Origin: Paracoccaceae bacterium
Lineage (GTDB): Bacteria > Pseudomonadota > Alphaproteobacteria > Rhodobacterales > Rhodobacteraceae
Length of the DNA: 64,000 nt
NCBI GenBank assembly: GCA_014872815.1
Contig: WKFK01000014.1
Location: 248,001-312,000, forward strand
Direction of reading: 5' to 3'
Below the pieces are notes generated by a model that searched no databases, had not been told where the DNA came from, and saw only the letters and a program-made list of their open reading frames with translations. Below, in pieces: positions 54,451 through 62,440 of this stretch. Both the position numbers and the translations under genes were made by a program. The number at the start of each line of letters is the position of its first letter. Position 1 is the first letter of the stretch.

Positions 54451-54470
54451 TGCCTCCGGCGGGGATATTT
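54451..54470 (+). repeat. Dispersed 20-base repeat, copy 2
   Basis: Identical over 20 bases to 33353-33372 (TGCCTCCGGCGGGGATATTT). It lies 17 bases after the sufE stop and touches the 3' end of the convergent RHH gene at 54469. Confidence 0.7.
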
Positions 54471-54699
54471 AGGAGCCAATTGAAGCGCGGGCGCGGAAAT
54501 ACGCAAGAACGTACAGGCGGATCGCTGTCGCAAGTCCAGCTTCCAGATCGCGCTCTGCATCAATTTGGGCCGCTAGGGCATTGATCGGGATGTTCTTTTC
54601 CTCCGCAATGTGGCGGAAGGCATGCCAGAAATCATCCTCCAATGATACGCTTGTGCGGTGTCCGCGCAGCGTGAGAGAGCGCTTGATTGGCCGGCTCAT
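54469..54699 (-). CDS. Ribbon-helix-helix domain protein
   Basis: A 76-residue protein starting MSRPIKRSLTLRGHRTSVSL. The beta strand and two helices (SVSLEDDFWHAFRHIAEEKN, INALAAQIDAERD) fit the RHH_4-type DNA-binding family. It probably acts as a small dimeric regulator. Its ATG overlaps the stop of the DUF4169 gene by two bases, forming a tight pair. Confidence 0.85.
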   Translation of the reverse strand: MSRPIKRSLTLRGHRTSVSLEDDFWHAFRHIAEEKNIPINALAAQIDAERDLEAGLATAIRLYVLAYFRARASIGS

Positions 54700-54866
54700 T
54701 CGCGTTCTTTTCCGTCTAGATCCCGGCAGTTTTTTTCCGCCTGCGTCTCTTCCAGTATTTTCTGTGCTTTGGTGCGGCCAAATTTTACGGCGTTTTGATC
54801 CGCCTGCGCTTTTTTGTCAGAGCGGGCTTTGGCTTTACGGAACTTGTTGAGATTCACCACAGTCAT
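54696..54866 (-). CDS. DUF4169 small protein
   Basis: A 56-residue protein starting MTVVNLNKFRKAKARSDKK. The VNLNKFRKAKAR start, and the following Lys/Glu/Gln-rich helix with KFGRTKAQK, are those of DUF4169. It is cytosolic and of unknown function. It is translationally coupled to the RHH gene downstream, an arrangement I remember from many Rhodobacteraceae near fumC. Confidence 0.8.
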   Translation of the reverse strand: MTVVNLNKFRKAKARSDKKAQADQNAVKFGRTKAQKILEETQAEKNCRDLDGKERE

Positions 54867-54913
54867 GCCAGCAGGTTACTTTGAAAACGTCAGCTTGCCC
54901 AGACCATCAGCGT

Positions 54914-55051
54914 TTATGAAAAGATGGCCTCTGCTTCGCAAATTTTAATCTCGTCAATCACCATGGCAAAAACCGGCGTCGTGGCCAAGGATAGCCCTCC
55001 CATAATTAGGATGAGGATCAGGTAGAGGGGACGAATGCTCTGTTTTTTCAT
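54914..55051 (-). CDS. Possible 45-residue secreted or membrane peptide
   Basis: The complement encodes MKKQSIRPLYLILILIMGG, a classic basic-hydrophobic signal, with a possible cleavage site after TTPVFA, then VIDEIKICEAEAIFS and a TAA stop. The ribosome site is weak (AGGTAA). The coding look of the signal and its position between DUF4169 and the fumC terminator support it. No family recognised. Confidence 0.45.
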   Translation of the reverse strand: MKKQSIRPLYLILILIMGGLSLATTPVFAMVIDEIKICEAEAIFS

Positions 55052-55110
55052 AGCAATTACCTAGGGTGGCTGTTGTTTAATTTCAAACGTTTGACCAGCA
55101 TTTTTCCGTC

Positions 55111-55143
55111 GAAAAAGAAAAGGCGGCTCAGGTTTGAGCCGCC
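55111..55143 (-). terminator. Rho-independent terminator of fumC
   Basis: On the minus strand, GGCGGCTCA pairs perfectly with TGAGCCGCC around AACC and is followed by TTTTCTTTTT (plus-strand 55111-55121). Confidence 0.92.
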
Positions 55144-55169
55144 CTTTAGATTGCTTTTGATGTCAGAGA

Positions 55170-56564
55170 TCAGTCTTTGGGGCCAATCATCTGTTCTGGA
55201 CGCACGACAGCGTCAAAGGTTGCTTCATCGACAAACCCAAGCGCGATGGCTTCCTCTTTCAATGTGGTGCCATTTTTGTGCGCGGTCTTGGCCACGGTGG
55301 TCGCGTTGTCATAACCAATGGTTGGGGCCAGCGCGGTCACCAGCATCAGACTTTCTTTCATCAGCTTGTCGATACGCGGCTCATTGGCTTTGATGCCGTT
55401 GAGCATGCGCTCTGTGAAGCTGTCCGCAACGTCGCCGAGAAGCTGCATGGATTGCAGAAGGTTGTAGGACATCATCGGGTTGTAGACGTTGAGTTCGAAG
55501 TGGCCCTGAGAGCCAGCAAAGGTCATGGCGGCGTTGTTGCCCATGACGTGTGCGGCGACCTGTGTCATCGCTTCAGCCTGCGTTGGGTTTACCTTGCCTG
55601 GCATGATCGAAGAGCCTGGCTCGTTTTCTGGCAGGATCAACTCGCCAAGACCCGAGCGCGGGCCGGAGCCGAGGAAGCGGATGTCGTTGGCGATTTTGTA
55701 CATCGCGCCAGCCACAGTCGCCAGAGCGCCAGACATAAAGACCATGGCGTCATGCGCCGCCAGTGCCTCGAATTTGTTGGGCGCGGTCACAAATGGCAAG
55801 CCTGTGATCTCGGCCATATGACCCGCCACAGCTTCGCCCCAACCGGGTTGCGTGTTCAGGCCGGTGCCAACCGCGGTACCGCCTTGTGCCAGTTCATAGA
55901 TGCCAGGCAGAGCTGCCTCGACGCGGGCGATGCCTTGACGGATTTGGTGGGCGTAGCCGCCAAACTCCTGACCCAGTGTCAGGGGGGTTGCGTCCTGGGT
56001 GTGGGTTCGGCCGATCTTGATGATGTCTTTGAACTCTTCGGACTTGGCTTCCAGTCCTTCGGCCAGTTTGTTCAAGCCCGGAAGCAACACGTCGCGCACG
56101 GTCATAGCGGCGGCAATGTGCATGGCGGTTGGGAAGGTGTCATTGGATGACTGGCCCATGTTACAGTGATCGTTAGGATGCACTGGATCTTTGGAGCCAA
56201 TCACGCCGCCGAGGATTTCAATTGCACGGTTTGCAATCACCTCGTTGGAGTTCATGTTGGATTGTGTGCCGGAACCGGTCTGCCAAACCACCAGAGGGAA
56301 GTTGTCGTCAAATTTGCCCGCAACCACTTCGGAAGCCGCCTGAATAACTGCGTCCGCGATTTTGGCGTCCAGTTTGCCTGTGGCTTTGTTTTGCATCGCG
56401 CAAGCTTGCTTGATCACGCCAAGCGCACGCACGATGGCCACGGGTTGCTTTTCCCAACCGATTGGGAAGTTCATGATTGAGCGCTGAGTTTGTGCACCCC
56501 AATACTTGTCGGAAGGGACCTCAAGTGGGCCAAAGCTGTCGGTTTCAGTACGGGTATCTGCCAT
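55170..56564 (-). CDS. fumC: Class II fumarate hydratase
   Basis: Oxygen-stable TCA-cycle enzyme, 464 residues, interconverting fumarate and malate. Motifs are [61 protein letters not shown], and the signature [13 protein letters not shown]. It is a single gene with a strong terminator. A likely promoter upstream has TTGCAC and TATGAC with 16 bases between (plus 56616-56621 and 56594-56599). Confidence 0.97.
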   Translation of the reverse strand: MADTRTETDSFGPLEVPSDKYWGAQTQRSIMNFPIGWEKQPVAIVRALGVIKQACAMQNKATGKLDAKIADAVIQAASEVVAGKFDDNFPLVVWQTGSGTQSNMNSNEVIANRAIEILGGVIGSKDPVHPNDHCNMGQSSNDTFPTAMHIAAAMTVRDVLLPGLNKLAEGLEAKSEEFKDIIKIGRTHTQDATPLTLGQEFGGYAHQIRQGIARVEAALPGIYELAQGGTAVGTGLNTQPGWGEAVAGHMAEITGLPFVTAPNKFEALAAHDAMVFMSGALATVAGAMYKIANDIRFLGSGPRSGLGELILPENEPGSSIMPGKVNPTQAEAMTQVAAHVMGNNAAMTFAGSQGHFELNVYNPMMSYNLLQSMQLLGDVADSFTERMLNGIKANEPRIDKLMKESLMLVTALAPTIGYDNATTVAKTAHKNGTTLKEEAIALGFVDEATFDAVVRPEQMIGPKD

Positions 56565-56734
56565 GACGACCTCCGGTAAAAAATGTCAGGAGTGTCATAG
56601 CGCAAGTGAGGTAAAGTGCAATACTGTATACCGTGGAATACCGCTAACAAGGTGCGGCAGAACAGCTTCGAAATGCGGGTTTGGAGGCCGCGGCAAGACC
56701 ACGAGGACTTTGATTAAGCAATCGACCGAGTGGA

Positions 56735-57205
56735 TTACTTGCGGAAGCTGTCCAATGACACAACTTCTGCGTCCTTGCGCGGCTCTTCGACAATCTCTTC
56801 GAGATTGATTTCGTCAGGCAGCTCGTCCAGCACCTCATCCCCTTCCTCTTCATCCTGAGTTTCAAACCGCAGGCCGAATTCCACCGAGGGATCCACGAAG
56901 GTCTTGATGGAATTGTATGGGATATACAGAGGTTCTGGCGCATCGCCGAAGTTGAGTGTCACAGCGAATCCTTCGTCTGTGACCGTCAAATTGTCATACC
57001 AGTGCTGCATCACCACAGTCATTTCGCCGGGGTAACGGTCCGCCAACCATTCGGCAATTTCGACGTCCGGATGTTGGGTGTCAAAGGTGATGAAAAAATG
57101 GTGCTCACCGGGTAGGCCGTTCTGTTGAACATCGGCCAAAACCGTCTGAATCAAGCTGCGCATCGCGCGATGCATGAGATTTCCGTAGTCAATGGTCCCG
57201 GACAT
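56735..57205 (-). CDS. sspB: SspB-family ClpXP adaptor
   Basis: A 156-residue protein. The substrate-binding domain (IDYGNLMHRAMRSLIQTVL; GEHHFFITFDTQHPDVEIAEWLADRYPGEMTVVMQHWYDNL) is followed by an acidic linker and the C-terminal tail DAEVVSLDSFRK, which docks on ClpX. It delivers ssrA-tagged proteins to ClpXP. The tmRNA gene, whose product adds that tag, lies 2 kb away. Confidence 0.92.
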   Translation of the reverse strand: MSGTIDYGNLMHRAMRSLIQTVLADVQQNGLPGEHHFFITFDTQHPDVEIAEWLADRYPGEMTVVMQHWYDNLTVTDEGFAVTLNFGDAPEPLYIPYNSIKTFVDPSVEFGLRFETQDEEEGDEVLDELPDEINLEEIVEEPRKDAEVVSLDSFRK

Positions 57206-57286
57206 GGCAGTGCTCCGATAGTCTGTTGTTTTGACAATAGACCATTGCGCGGGAAACGAAAGATGATCTAGCGCAAAAAAGTTGGT

Positions 57287-58543
57287 TTAAAGCAGCCCAA
57301 TTAGCATCGCAGCTGAGGCTGAAAGCACCAGCACAGCGAAAAGTGGTAAGCGTAGTTTCAGCATGGCGAAGATTGCCGCCGCTGTCAGCATGCCCGCGAT
57401 GGGGTCAAAGCTGGTCAAAACGGGTAAAGTGCCAATAGGACTTGGCAGGGTTTCGGCGAACAAGAGATTGATCGTAAACCACAGGCTCAGGTTGGCAATT
57501 ACGCCCAAAACGGCCGCGGAAATGACCGCAAGCGCAGAGCTTAACCGTGGGTTTGATAGAATGCGGGAAACGTGGGGCGCACCCGCGAAAATCCATAGAA
57601 AACAGGGAATAAAGGTACACCACAGCGCAAGAAGACCAGCCGTCAAGGCGAGGCCAGCGCCGCCTTGAAGCTGACCCGCAAGAGTAGCGACAAACTGAGT
57701 GACAAGGATCAAAGGCCCTGGAGTGGTTTCTGCCAGACCCAGCGCGTCCATCATCTGATCGGTGGTGAGCCAGCTGAAGTCCTGCACCACGGCTTGAACC
57801 ATATAGGCCAGTACAGCGTAAGCGCCCCCGAAAGTGACCACCGCCAGCTGTGAAAAAAACAAAGCGACGTCTTTTAGAAAGCCGCCGACTGATATGGCAA
57901 AAATCACAGGTATGAGCCAAAGGAAGCCCCATATGCCAATGGCTGTTGCCGTTTGTTTCCAAGGGTTCGAGATGTGAGCTTCAGAGCGCGAGGCGGTCGA
58001 CGGTGTGGTTTGAGAAGGCAGAGCAAAACCTAAAGCCGCAGCCAAAAAGATAACGGCAGGAAAAGGCAATGCTGCCGTGTAAAGAGCGATAAAGCTGGCC
58101 AGTGCGATTCCGGTGTTTAACTTATTTGTCAGTACCTTGCGCGACAATACTATCGACGCTTGTACAATGATGGCGACGACAGCCGCTTTCACCCCCACAA
58201 ACGCAGACGCAACCAGAGGAAGCTCGCCATACGCCGCATAGCCCGCAACGAGAAGGAAGATCAGCGTGGCACCGGGGAGTACAAAAAGACTTCCGGCGAT
58301 CACGCCTCCGATCGTCCCGCGTAGCCTCCAACCACAGAAAGTGGCGAGTTGCATGGCCTCCGGTCCAGGCAACAACATGCAAAAGGACAGTGCGCCAAGA
58401 AAGTCTTTTTCTTTCAACCAGCCTGTGCGCTCAACAAGCTCTTGATGCATTAAGCCAATTTGGGCCGCAGGTCCACCAAAGGATAAGAGGCCAATGCGTC
58501 CAAAGACGCGCAGTAGTTCGGAGAGGTGGGGCATCTGCGTCAT
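57287..58543 (-). CDS. chrA: Chromate efflux transporter of the ChrA (CHR) family
   Basis: A 418-residue membrane protein with two homologous halves of about six helices. The first half has LSFGGPAAQIGLMHQELVERTGWL and LPGPEAMQLATFCGWRLRGTIGG. The second has TFGGAYAVLAYMVQAVV and ALGLAETTPGPLILVTQFV. These are CHR signatures. Members export chromate, but many chromosomal copies have unproven substrates. No ChrB regulator is adjacent. Confidence 0.9.
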   Translation of the reverse strand: MTQMPHLSELLRVFGRIGLLSFGGPAAQIGLMHQELVERTGWLKEKDFLGALSFCMLLPGPEAMQLATFCGWRLRGTIGGVIAGSLFVLPGATLIFLLVAGYAAYGELPLVASAFVGVKAAVVAIIVQASIVLSRKVLTNKLNTGIALASFIALYTAALPFPAVIFLAAALGFALPSQTTPSTASRSEAHISNPWKQTATAIGIWGFLWLIPVIFAISVGGFLKDVALFFSQLAVVTFGGAYAVLAYMVQAVVQDFSWLTTDQMMDALGLAETTPGPLILVTQFVATLAGQLQGGAGLALTAGLLALWCTFIPCFLWIFAGAPHVSRILSNPRLSSALAVISAAVLGVIANLSLWFTINLLFAETLPSPIGTLPVLTSFDPIAGMLTAAAIFAMLKLRLPLFAVLVLSASAAMLIGLL

Positions 58544-58593
58544 GGCGTATGGCTAGCGCAAGATGCCCAGAGTGCAAGGGTTTTGTTGCGGCC

Positions 58594-59025
58594 TTAGGCG
58601 ACCTTTTGTCCAGTCAGGCACATGGCCATCGTCTGTTCTGGCAGGAAACCCATTTTCTCGAAAAATGCAACAAAGTCAAAGTTGTTATAGGCTTCAACCA
58701 TGACGCTGCCTTCAAAGCGAACAAAGAGTTGACCAAACCCTGTGATCCGATCTCCGCTTACTGGATTGAGGATGCTCATGGTCCAAAGCGCTGCGGCCCA
58801 GTCTCCATCCACCATGACTTTTTCAACACATACAAACGGATCTTCTACCAGCGCCAAATACATTGTCGCCATTTCGCGGAAATCTTCAGGTCCAACGTCG
58901 AACCCGGGAAGAACCCCTTCCGCGGTGCTATCAGGACGGAACATCTCGTCGATGGCGTCCATATCTGCTTCTACCCAAACACGCCGAAACCAGTCTTCGA
59001 TTATCTTACGTTTATCAACAGACAT
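58594..59025 (-). CDS. SnoaL-like / NTF2-fold protein
   Basis: A 143-residue protein of the SnoaL polyketide-cyclase-like group: IIEDWFRRVWVEADMDAIDEMF, then GPEDFREMATMYLALVEDPFV and VEAYNNFDFVAFFEKMGFL. The fold is a small cone used by many unrelated enzymes, so function is open. Upstream lies an unusual cluster of TTAAC words (59084-59234). Confidence 0.8.
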   Translation of the reverse strand: MSVDKRKIIEDWFRRVWVEADMDAIDEMFRPDSTAEGVLPGFDVGPEDFREMATMYLALVEDPFVCVEKVMVDGDWAAALWTMSILNPVSGDRITGFGQLFVRFEGSVMVEAYNNFDFVAFFEKMGFLPEQTMAMCLTGQKVA

Positions 59026-59083
59026 TTTCAGTGCCTTTCAGTTGTATCCCCACGATGCACGCTAGGTTCCAAAGAGTAAGCGA

Positions 59084-59234
59084 ATGGTTAAAAAGAAAGG
59101 TCAAATCGTGGCGAAAATGAGATTTTTAACAAATAAAGTGTTTTGGCGGTGCAAACCTTAACAACAGGTCGACCGTTAACCAATTTTCGCCGAGAAATTA
59201 ACCATTTCCTTTGCGGAAACGTAAAAAGGTTAAC
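59084..59234. promoter_or_regulatory. Cluster of TTAA(C) words upstream of the SnoaL-like gene
   Basis: Six TTAA words occur, at about 59088, 59126, 59158, 59176, 59198 and 59230, most extended to TTAAC or GTTAAC. Two are exact TTAACCAT octamers (59198-59205 and, inverted, 59084-59091), which is the CtrA half-site described in Caulobacter. No full TTAA-N7-TTAA site is present. A regulatory region, possibly CtrA-linked, is inferred. Confidence 0.4.
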
Positions 59235-59269
59235 GGGCAGATTCGGTTCTTGTGTCCAAAGATTCGGGA

Positions 59270-59585
59270 GATAAAGTGCAGGATTCTGTTGCCAGGTTCC
59301 TGCGGACCCCGCCTGAGGCAGCTAGCGTCAGGACTTAGATTTCGGTGTTAGGCACTGCTTACGCAGCGACTGCTACCGGAGCACGATTGTCATTTGCAAT
59401 TGTACAGTTTTCGCCGATAACGGTGGCAGACAGCCGAGACAAAGCTAACTTCTTTAGACGTCCGTCGATCCTATTTCGTCCCCATGATCCCCAAATGAAG
59501 GATGTTTGGTGGAGACGCCGGGTACCGCCCCCGGGTCCGATCCGTTTATTACAAGCGCGTTTATGTCCATAGTCCCCGAAAGGAC
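59270..59585 (-). ncRNA. ssrA: Transfer-messenger RNA, circularly permuted two-piece form
   Basis: Read on the minus strand, the order is acceptor piece, spacer, coding piece. The acceptor piece has a T-arm-like GGGGGCGGTACCC and ends GGCGTCTCCACCA (about 59510). After about 20 spacer bases the coding piece starts GGGGACGAAATAGGATCGAC. GGGGACG pairs with CGTCTCC to form the acceptor stem. The tag frame at 59359-59397 encodes ANDNRAPVAVAA plus TAA. A promoter precedes it and a weak hairpin (59278-59303) marks the end; both ends are approximate. It rescues stalled ribosomes, and the tag is recognised by SspB/ClpXP. Confidence 0.93.
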
Positions 59586-59591
59586 ATCTCT

Positions 59592-59620
59592 TAGATAGTG
59601 CTGTTGCGCGGGGGGTGCAA
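59592..59620 (-). promoter_or_regulatory. Promoter of ssrA
   Basis: On the minus strand, TTGCAC (plus 59615-59620) and TATCTA (plus 59592-59597) are 17 bases apart, a good sigma-70-type promoter. The start of transcription is expected near 59585. Confidence 0.7.
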
Positions 59621-59748
59621 GCGCCGTTAACCGGTTTTTGGCACGTCGGTAATGTGTCGGTATCACGTCTGTATCGCGGAGGTGGCGCAAATGGCGGTCC
59701 GCCAGAGGTTATCGGACCGCGCGTTGTCACGAAAAAAGTTAAGAGCCG

Positions 59749-60402
59749 TTAGGCATGTTCGGCGTAAGAGGCGTCCCAGAAATCCCGTTCCAATTTCACG
59801 GCTCGTAGGAAAAGGGCTTCGACGTCGGCTTGCGCCTCTGGGGAAAGAGTTGGCCAAACTGCGTCCAGCTGACTACGCAAATACTCCACGACTCCCTCAA
59901 AACCGTCGCCGGCATGCAGGGTGATCCATTCGGCAAAATAGAACGGCAGAGTGTCATTGGGCGGGTTCACCGGAGTGGCCCAGCTGAGATAGACCCACTC
60001 TGCCACGACCAACACGGCCAGCATGAGTTCGTAACGGCCGGAGGCAGCGGCCTCGGCCATCAGCGCGTTGAAGCCTTCGGTGGGCGGCGCGGGGGGCGGG
60101 TTTTGGTCCGCCTCGCTCATATCCAGGGCCGCAAAGGAGCGTAGGAAATATGTGTTCTCGGGGCCAGTGACCAGCGCCAGGAACTGCGCTGCCGGGACCG
60201 AGTCAGCCAAAGTTGGCGCATGGGCGATGGCACTCGCGAGCAGGCGTACGAAGTTGCCGACAAACTGGTAGTCCTGCGCCAGATACCAACGCATTTTGTC
60301 CAAGGGCAGGGTGCCCTCTGCCAATTCGGTGCAGAAGGGATGCGTGGTGGCGGCGGTCCAGTCGTCACCCGCAAGGGTGCGCAGATGGTCGGTTGGGCGC
60401 AT
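59749..60402 (-). CDS. tenA: TenA-family thiaminase II / aminopyrimidine aminohydrolase
   Basis: A 217-residue helical protein. TenA features are HPFCTELAEGTLPLDKMRWYLAQDYQFVGNF near the start, LVVAEWVYLSWA, and YFAEWITLHAGDGFEGVVEYL. The usual active-site Cys is not obvious, so it may be a TenA_E-type variant. Members salvage thiamine breakdown products. ATG 60402 has CAGGAG upstream. No TPP riboswitch was seen in the leader. Confidence 0.82.
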   Translation of the reverse strand: MRPTDHLRTLAGDDWTAATTHPFCTELAEGTLPLDKMRWYLAQDYQFVGNFVRLLASAIAHAPTLADSVPAAQFLALVTGPENTYFLRSFAALDMSEADQNPPPAPPTEGFNALMAEAAASGRYELMLAVLVVAEWVYLSWATPVNPPNDTLPFYFAEWITLHAGDGFEGVVEYLRSQLDAVWPTLSPEAQADVEALFLRAVKLERDFWDASYAEHA

Positions 60403-60536
60403 GTGAGACTCCTGTTGATTGGCTCTTTGGCCGTTTGGGCGGAGAAAACGCAGATTGTGGGAGAGGTGCAAGCAGGTTTTGCTTTGATCACCTTGTCCGG
60501 GATTCAGTACCGGTAATTTCTACGGCTTGCGGATTT

Positions 60537-60812
60537 TCACAAAGTGTAAGCTCTGACCACTGCGGCTATCAGCGAGAGCATAAGGCCAAGGCGACCAAGA
60601 AGGCCTAGCGCTGCGCAGAAGCGCGCCCCTATCGAAGCATTGCACACCTCTGCTGCCACCGATTCACCGGTAATAAGAATGTCAAATGCGCTTCGAATGG
60701 ACTGCTCTCTTCCTGTAGCGCGCCACAGGCAAAAGATTCCGATCACTTCAAGGAAGATCGACGCCAAAAAGCTGACAAAGATCCATGTGCCTAAGGTCCA
60801 GTTTACGATCAT
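60537..60812 (-). CDS. Small two- or three-helix membrane protein
   Basis: A 91-residue protein starting MIVNWTLGTWIFVSFLASIF. Hydrophobic segments are at about 5-25 and 62-88 (LGLLGRLGLMLSLIAAVVRA). The ATG at 60812 has AGGA upstream, and the longer open frame has no ribosome site. Function unknown; it is the next gene after gntR on the same strand. Confidence 0.6.
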   Translation of the reverse strand: MIVNWTLGTWIFVSFLASIFLEVIGIFCLWRATGREQSIRSAFDILITGESVAAEVCNASIGARFCAALGLLGRLGLMLSLIAAVVRAYTL

Positions 60813-60837
60813 TGTTTGTCCTGGGAGTCTGGCGACG

Positions 60838-61566
60838 TCATCGCCGCGCGCGGGCCTCCATGGCCTCTTCGCCCAGAGTGAGCGTGTATGCGGTGAGTTC
60901 CGCAAGGGCGGCATCCGCATCCGAGCCGTTTTGCATTTCCAACGCGTCGGCGATGCGGGTGTGCAGACCGATGATCACATCGCGGTTGCGCTGGGTGAAG
61001 GTGATCATGTTCATCAGAGGCTGCATGGCTTCCACAGCGCCGGCGAGTTGGTAAGACAGCACAGGATTGCCGGCGCCATCCACCAGCGCGCGGTGGAAGG
61101 CCACGTCGCTGTCACAGAAGCGCTCGTCGGATAGGCCCGGCTGCGCCTGACGGTGGATTTCCGCGCGCATAGTGGCGAGATGGTCCGGCGTGCGGCGTTG
61201 GGCCGATAGAGGCGCGCAGGCGCGCTCCAGGGCAAAGCGGGCTTCGCAGGCCGTTTCAAAATCCACCGCGTTCATCGACAGCAAGAGCGTGCTGGTTGTG
61301 ATATGTTGGGCGTAGGCTTCGTCATAGGACAGGCGCCGTACAAAGGCCCCGCCGGTGGCACCACGTTGGGTGCGAATGAGGTTCTGCGCCGCCAGACGTT
61401 TGAGCGCCTCGCGCACGGTGGGGCGGGAGACGTCAAATTGATCGGCCAGCTCGGATTCCGAGGGCAGGCGTTCATCGACAATCATGTCTCCAGAGATGAT
61501 CGCATCGCGGATGGCTTTGGCGATTTGAGCGGAGAGGTCGGCTTTGTTCTTGGGGTCTATTTTCAA
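60838..61566 (-). CDS. GntR-family regulator of the FadR type (FCD domain)
   Basis: A 242-residue regulator. The winged helix is LPSESELADQFDVSRPTVREALKRLAAQNLI, with GATGGAFV in the wing. The FCD effector domain has metal-ligand-type residues in DSDVAFHRALVDGAGN and LHTRIADAL. The only start that keeps the DNA-binding domain whole is TTG at 61566, without a clear ribosome site. This TTG overlaps one of two identical operator-like palindromes. It is divergent from DUF2182-DUF1326-DinB-dmdA and is its likely controller. Confidence 0.88.
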   Translation of the reverse strand: MKIDPKNKADLSAQIAKAIRDAIISGDMIVDERLPSESELADQFDVSRPTVREALKRLAAQNLIRTQRGATGGAFVRRLSYDEAYAQHITTSTLLLSMNAVDFETACEARFALERACAPLSAQRRTPDHLATMRAEIHRQAQPGLSDERFCDSDVAFHRALVDGAGNPVLSYQLAGAVEAMQPLMNMITFTQRNRDVIIGLHTRIADALEMQNGSDADAALAELTAYTLTLGEEAMEARARR

Positions 61567-61567
61567 T

Positions 61568-61609
61568 TGTCTGACATTTAGTGTTTGCTGCGCGTTTAAT
61601 TGTCTGACA
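61568..61609. promoter_or_regulatory. Tandem TGTCTGACA operators between gntR and the dmdA operon
   Basis: The same 15-base word, AATTGTCTGACATTT, occurs twice. The palindromic core TGTC-T-GACA is at 61568-61576 and 61601-61609, with centres 33 bases apart (about three helical turns). FadR-type GntR proteins bind short palindromes of this kind. The first copy abuts the gntR start codon and the second lies before the DUF2182 gene, which fits autoregulation plus control of the operon. Confidence 0.75.
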
Positions 61610-61655
61610 TTTTAGTCTCAAGAAGTGAGTCGCGGCAAGAGGAGGAATGTCGACG

Positions 61656-62417
61656 ATGATCGCAGATCGCATTCGTTCCATGACTGGCACCCATTGGCTT
61701 GCCTTGTTTGGCGGCATTCTGGCCGCGTGGGCCGTGCTGTTTCTGATGGCTATTCCGGCAGAGATGCGGGAGCTCAACGCGATTTATGGCGCGGACTTCT
61801 GGGTCAGCCTGTGCACGATCACACCGGATGCCAGCGGCTTTGCCCGGGTGTTGCTGATGTGGGTCGTGATGAGCGCCGCGATGATGGCGCCGACGGCTTT
61901 GCCAGCCTTTGCCACCTACGATGATCTGGCGCGCCAAGCGTCCGGCGCGAAGTTTTCCGCGCTGGTGGGCGGCTATCTGGCGGTGTGGATCGGGTTTTCC
62001 CTACTGGCCGCGGCGCTACAGATGGTGTTGTTTCAAGCGGGACTGCTGGGCGCGTTGGGCGAAAGCCGGTCGGCGTTTTTCTCTGCGTTCCTGTTGACGG
62101 TGGCGGGGCTGTATCAGTTCTCCCCCATGAAGGAGGCCTGCCTCTCTAAGTGCCGCATGCCGATGACGTTTTTCATGCAGCATTGGGACGAGGGGCCTTG
62201 GAAGAACGGGCTGCGCTTGGGGCTGACCTGTCTGGGATGCTGTTGGGCGTTGATGCTTTTGGCCTTTGTGGGCGGCGTGATGAACATCGGCTTCATGGGG
62301 CTGGCCACGCTGATCATGATTTTTGAGAAACTGCCCGACGTCGGGCGTTGGGTGACAAAGCCACTGGGGCTCGTGCTGTTGTGCAGTGCGGCCTATGTGG
62401 CGGCGCACGCCCTGTGA
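61656..62417 (+). CDS. DUF2182 integral membrane protein
   Basis: About 253 residues with six or seven helices. The family features MSAAMMAPTALPAFATYDDLAR and YQFSPMKEACLSKCRMPMTFFM are present; the Cys/Met-rich loop is why the family is described as metal-binding. A second pair of Cys is in LTCLGCCWALM. AGGAGG at 61640 fits ATG 61656 better than ATG 61647, which lies only one base after it. It is the first gene of the operon with DUF1326, DinB and dmdA. The role is unknown. Confidence 0.82.
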   Translation: MIADRIRSMTGTHWLALFGGILAAWAVLFLMAIPAEMRELNAIYGADFWVSLCTITPDASGFARVLLMWVVMSAAMMAPTALPAFATYDDLARQASGAKFSALVGGYLAVWIGFSLLAAALQMVLFQAGLLGALGESRSAFFSAFLLTVAGLYQFSPMKEACLSKCRMPMTFFMQHWDEGPWKNGLRLGLTCLGCCWALMLLAFVGGVMNIGFMGLATLIMIFEKLPDVGRWVTKPLGLVLLCSAAYVAAHAL

Positions 62418-62440
62418 GGAATACTTAAGGAGGAGCAACC

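Noticed and set aside
59359-59730. 123-residue ORF ending in ANDNRAPVAVAA
   Set aside because: This is the tmRNA tag frame read through the non-coding RNA, not a protein gene.
60403-60536. Possible TPP riboswitch before tenA
   Set aside because: The conserved CTGAGA and ACCTGATCTGGGTAATGCC-type words are absent.
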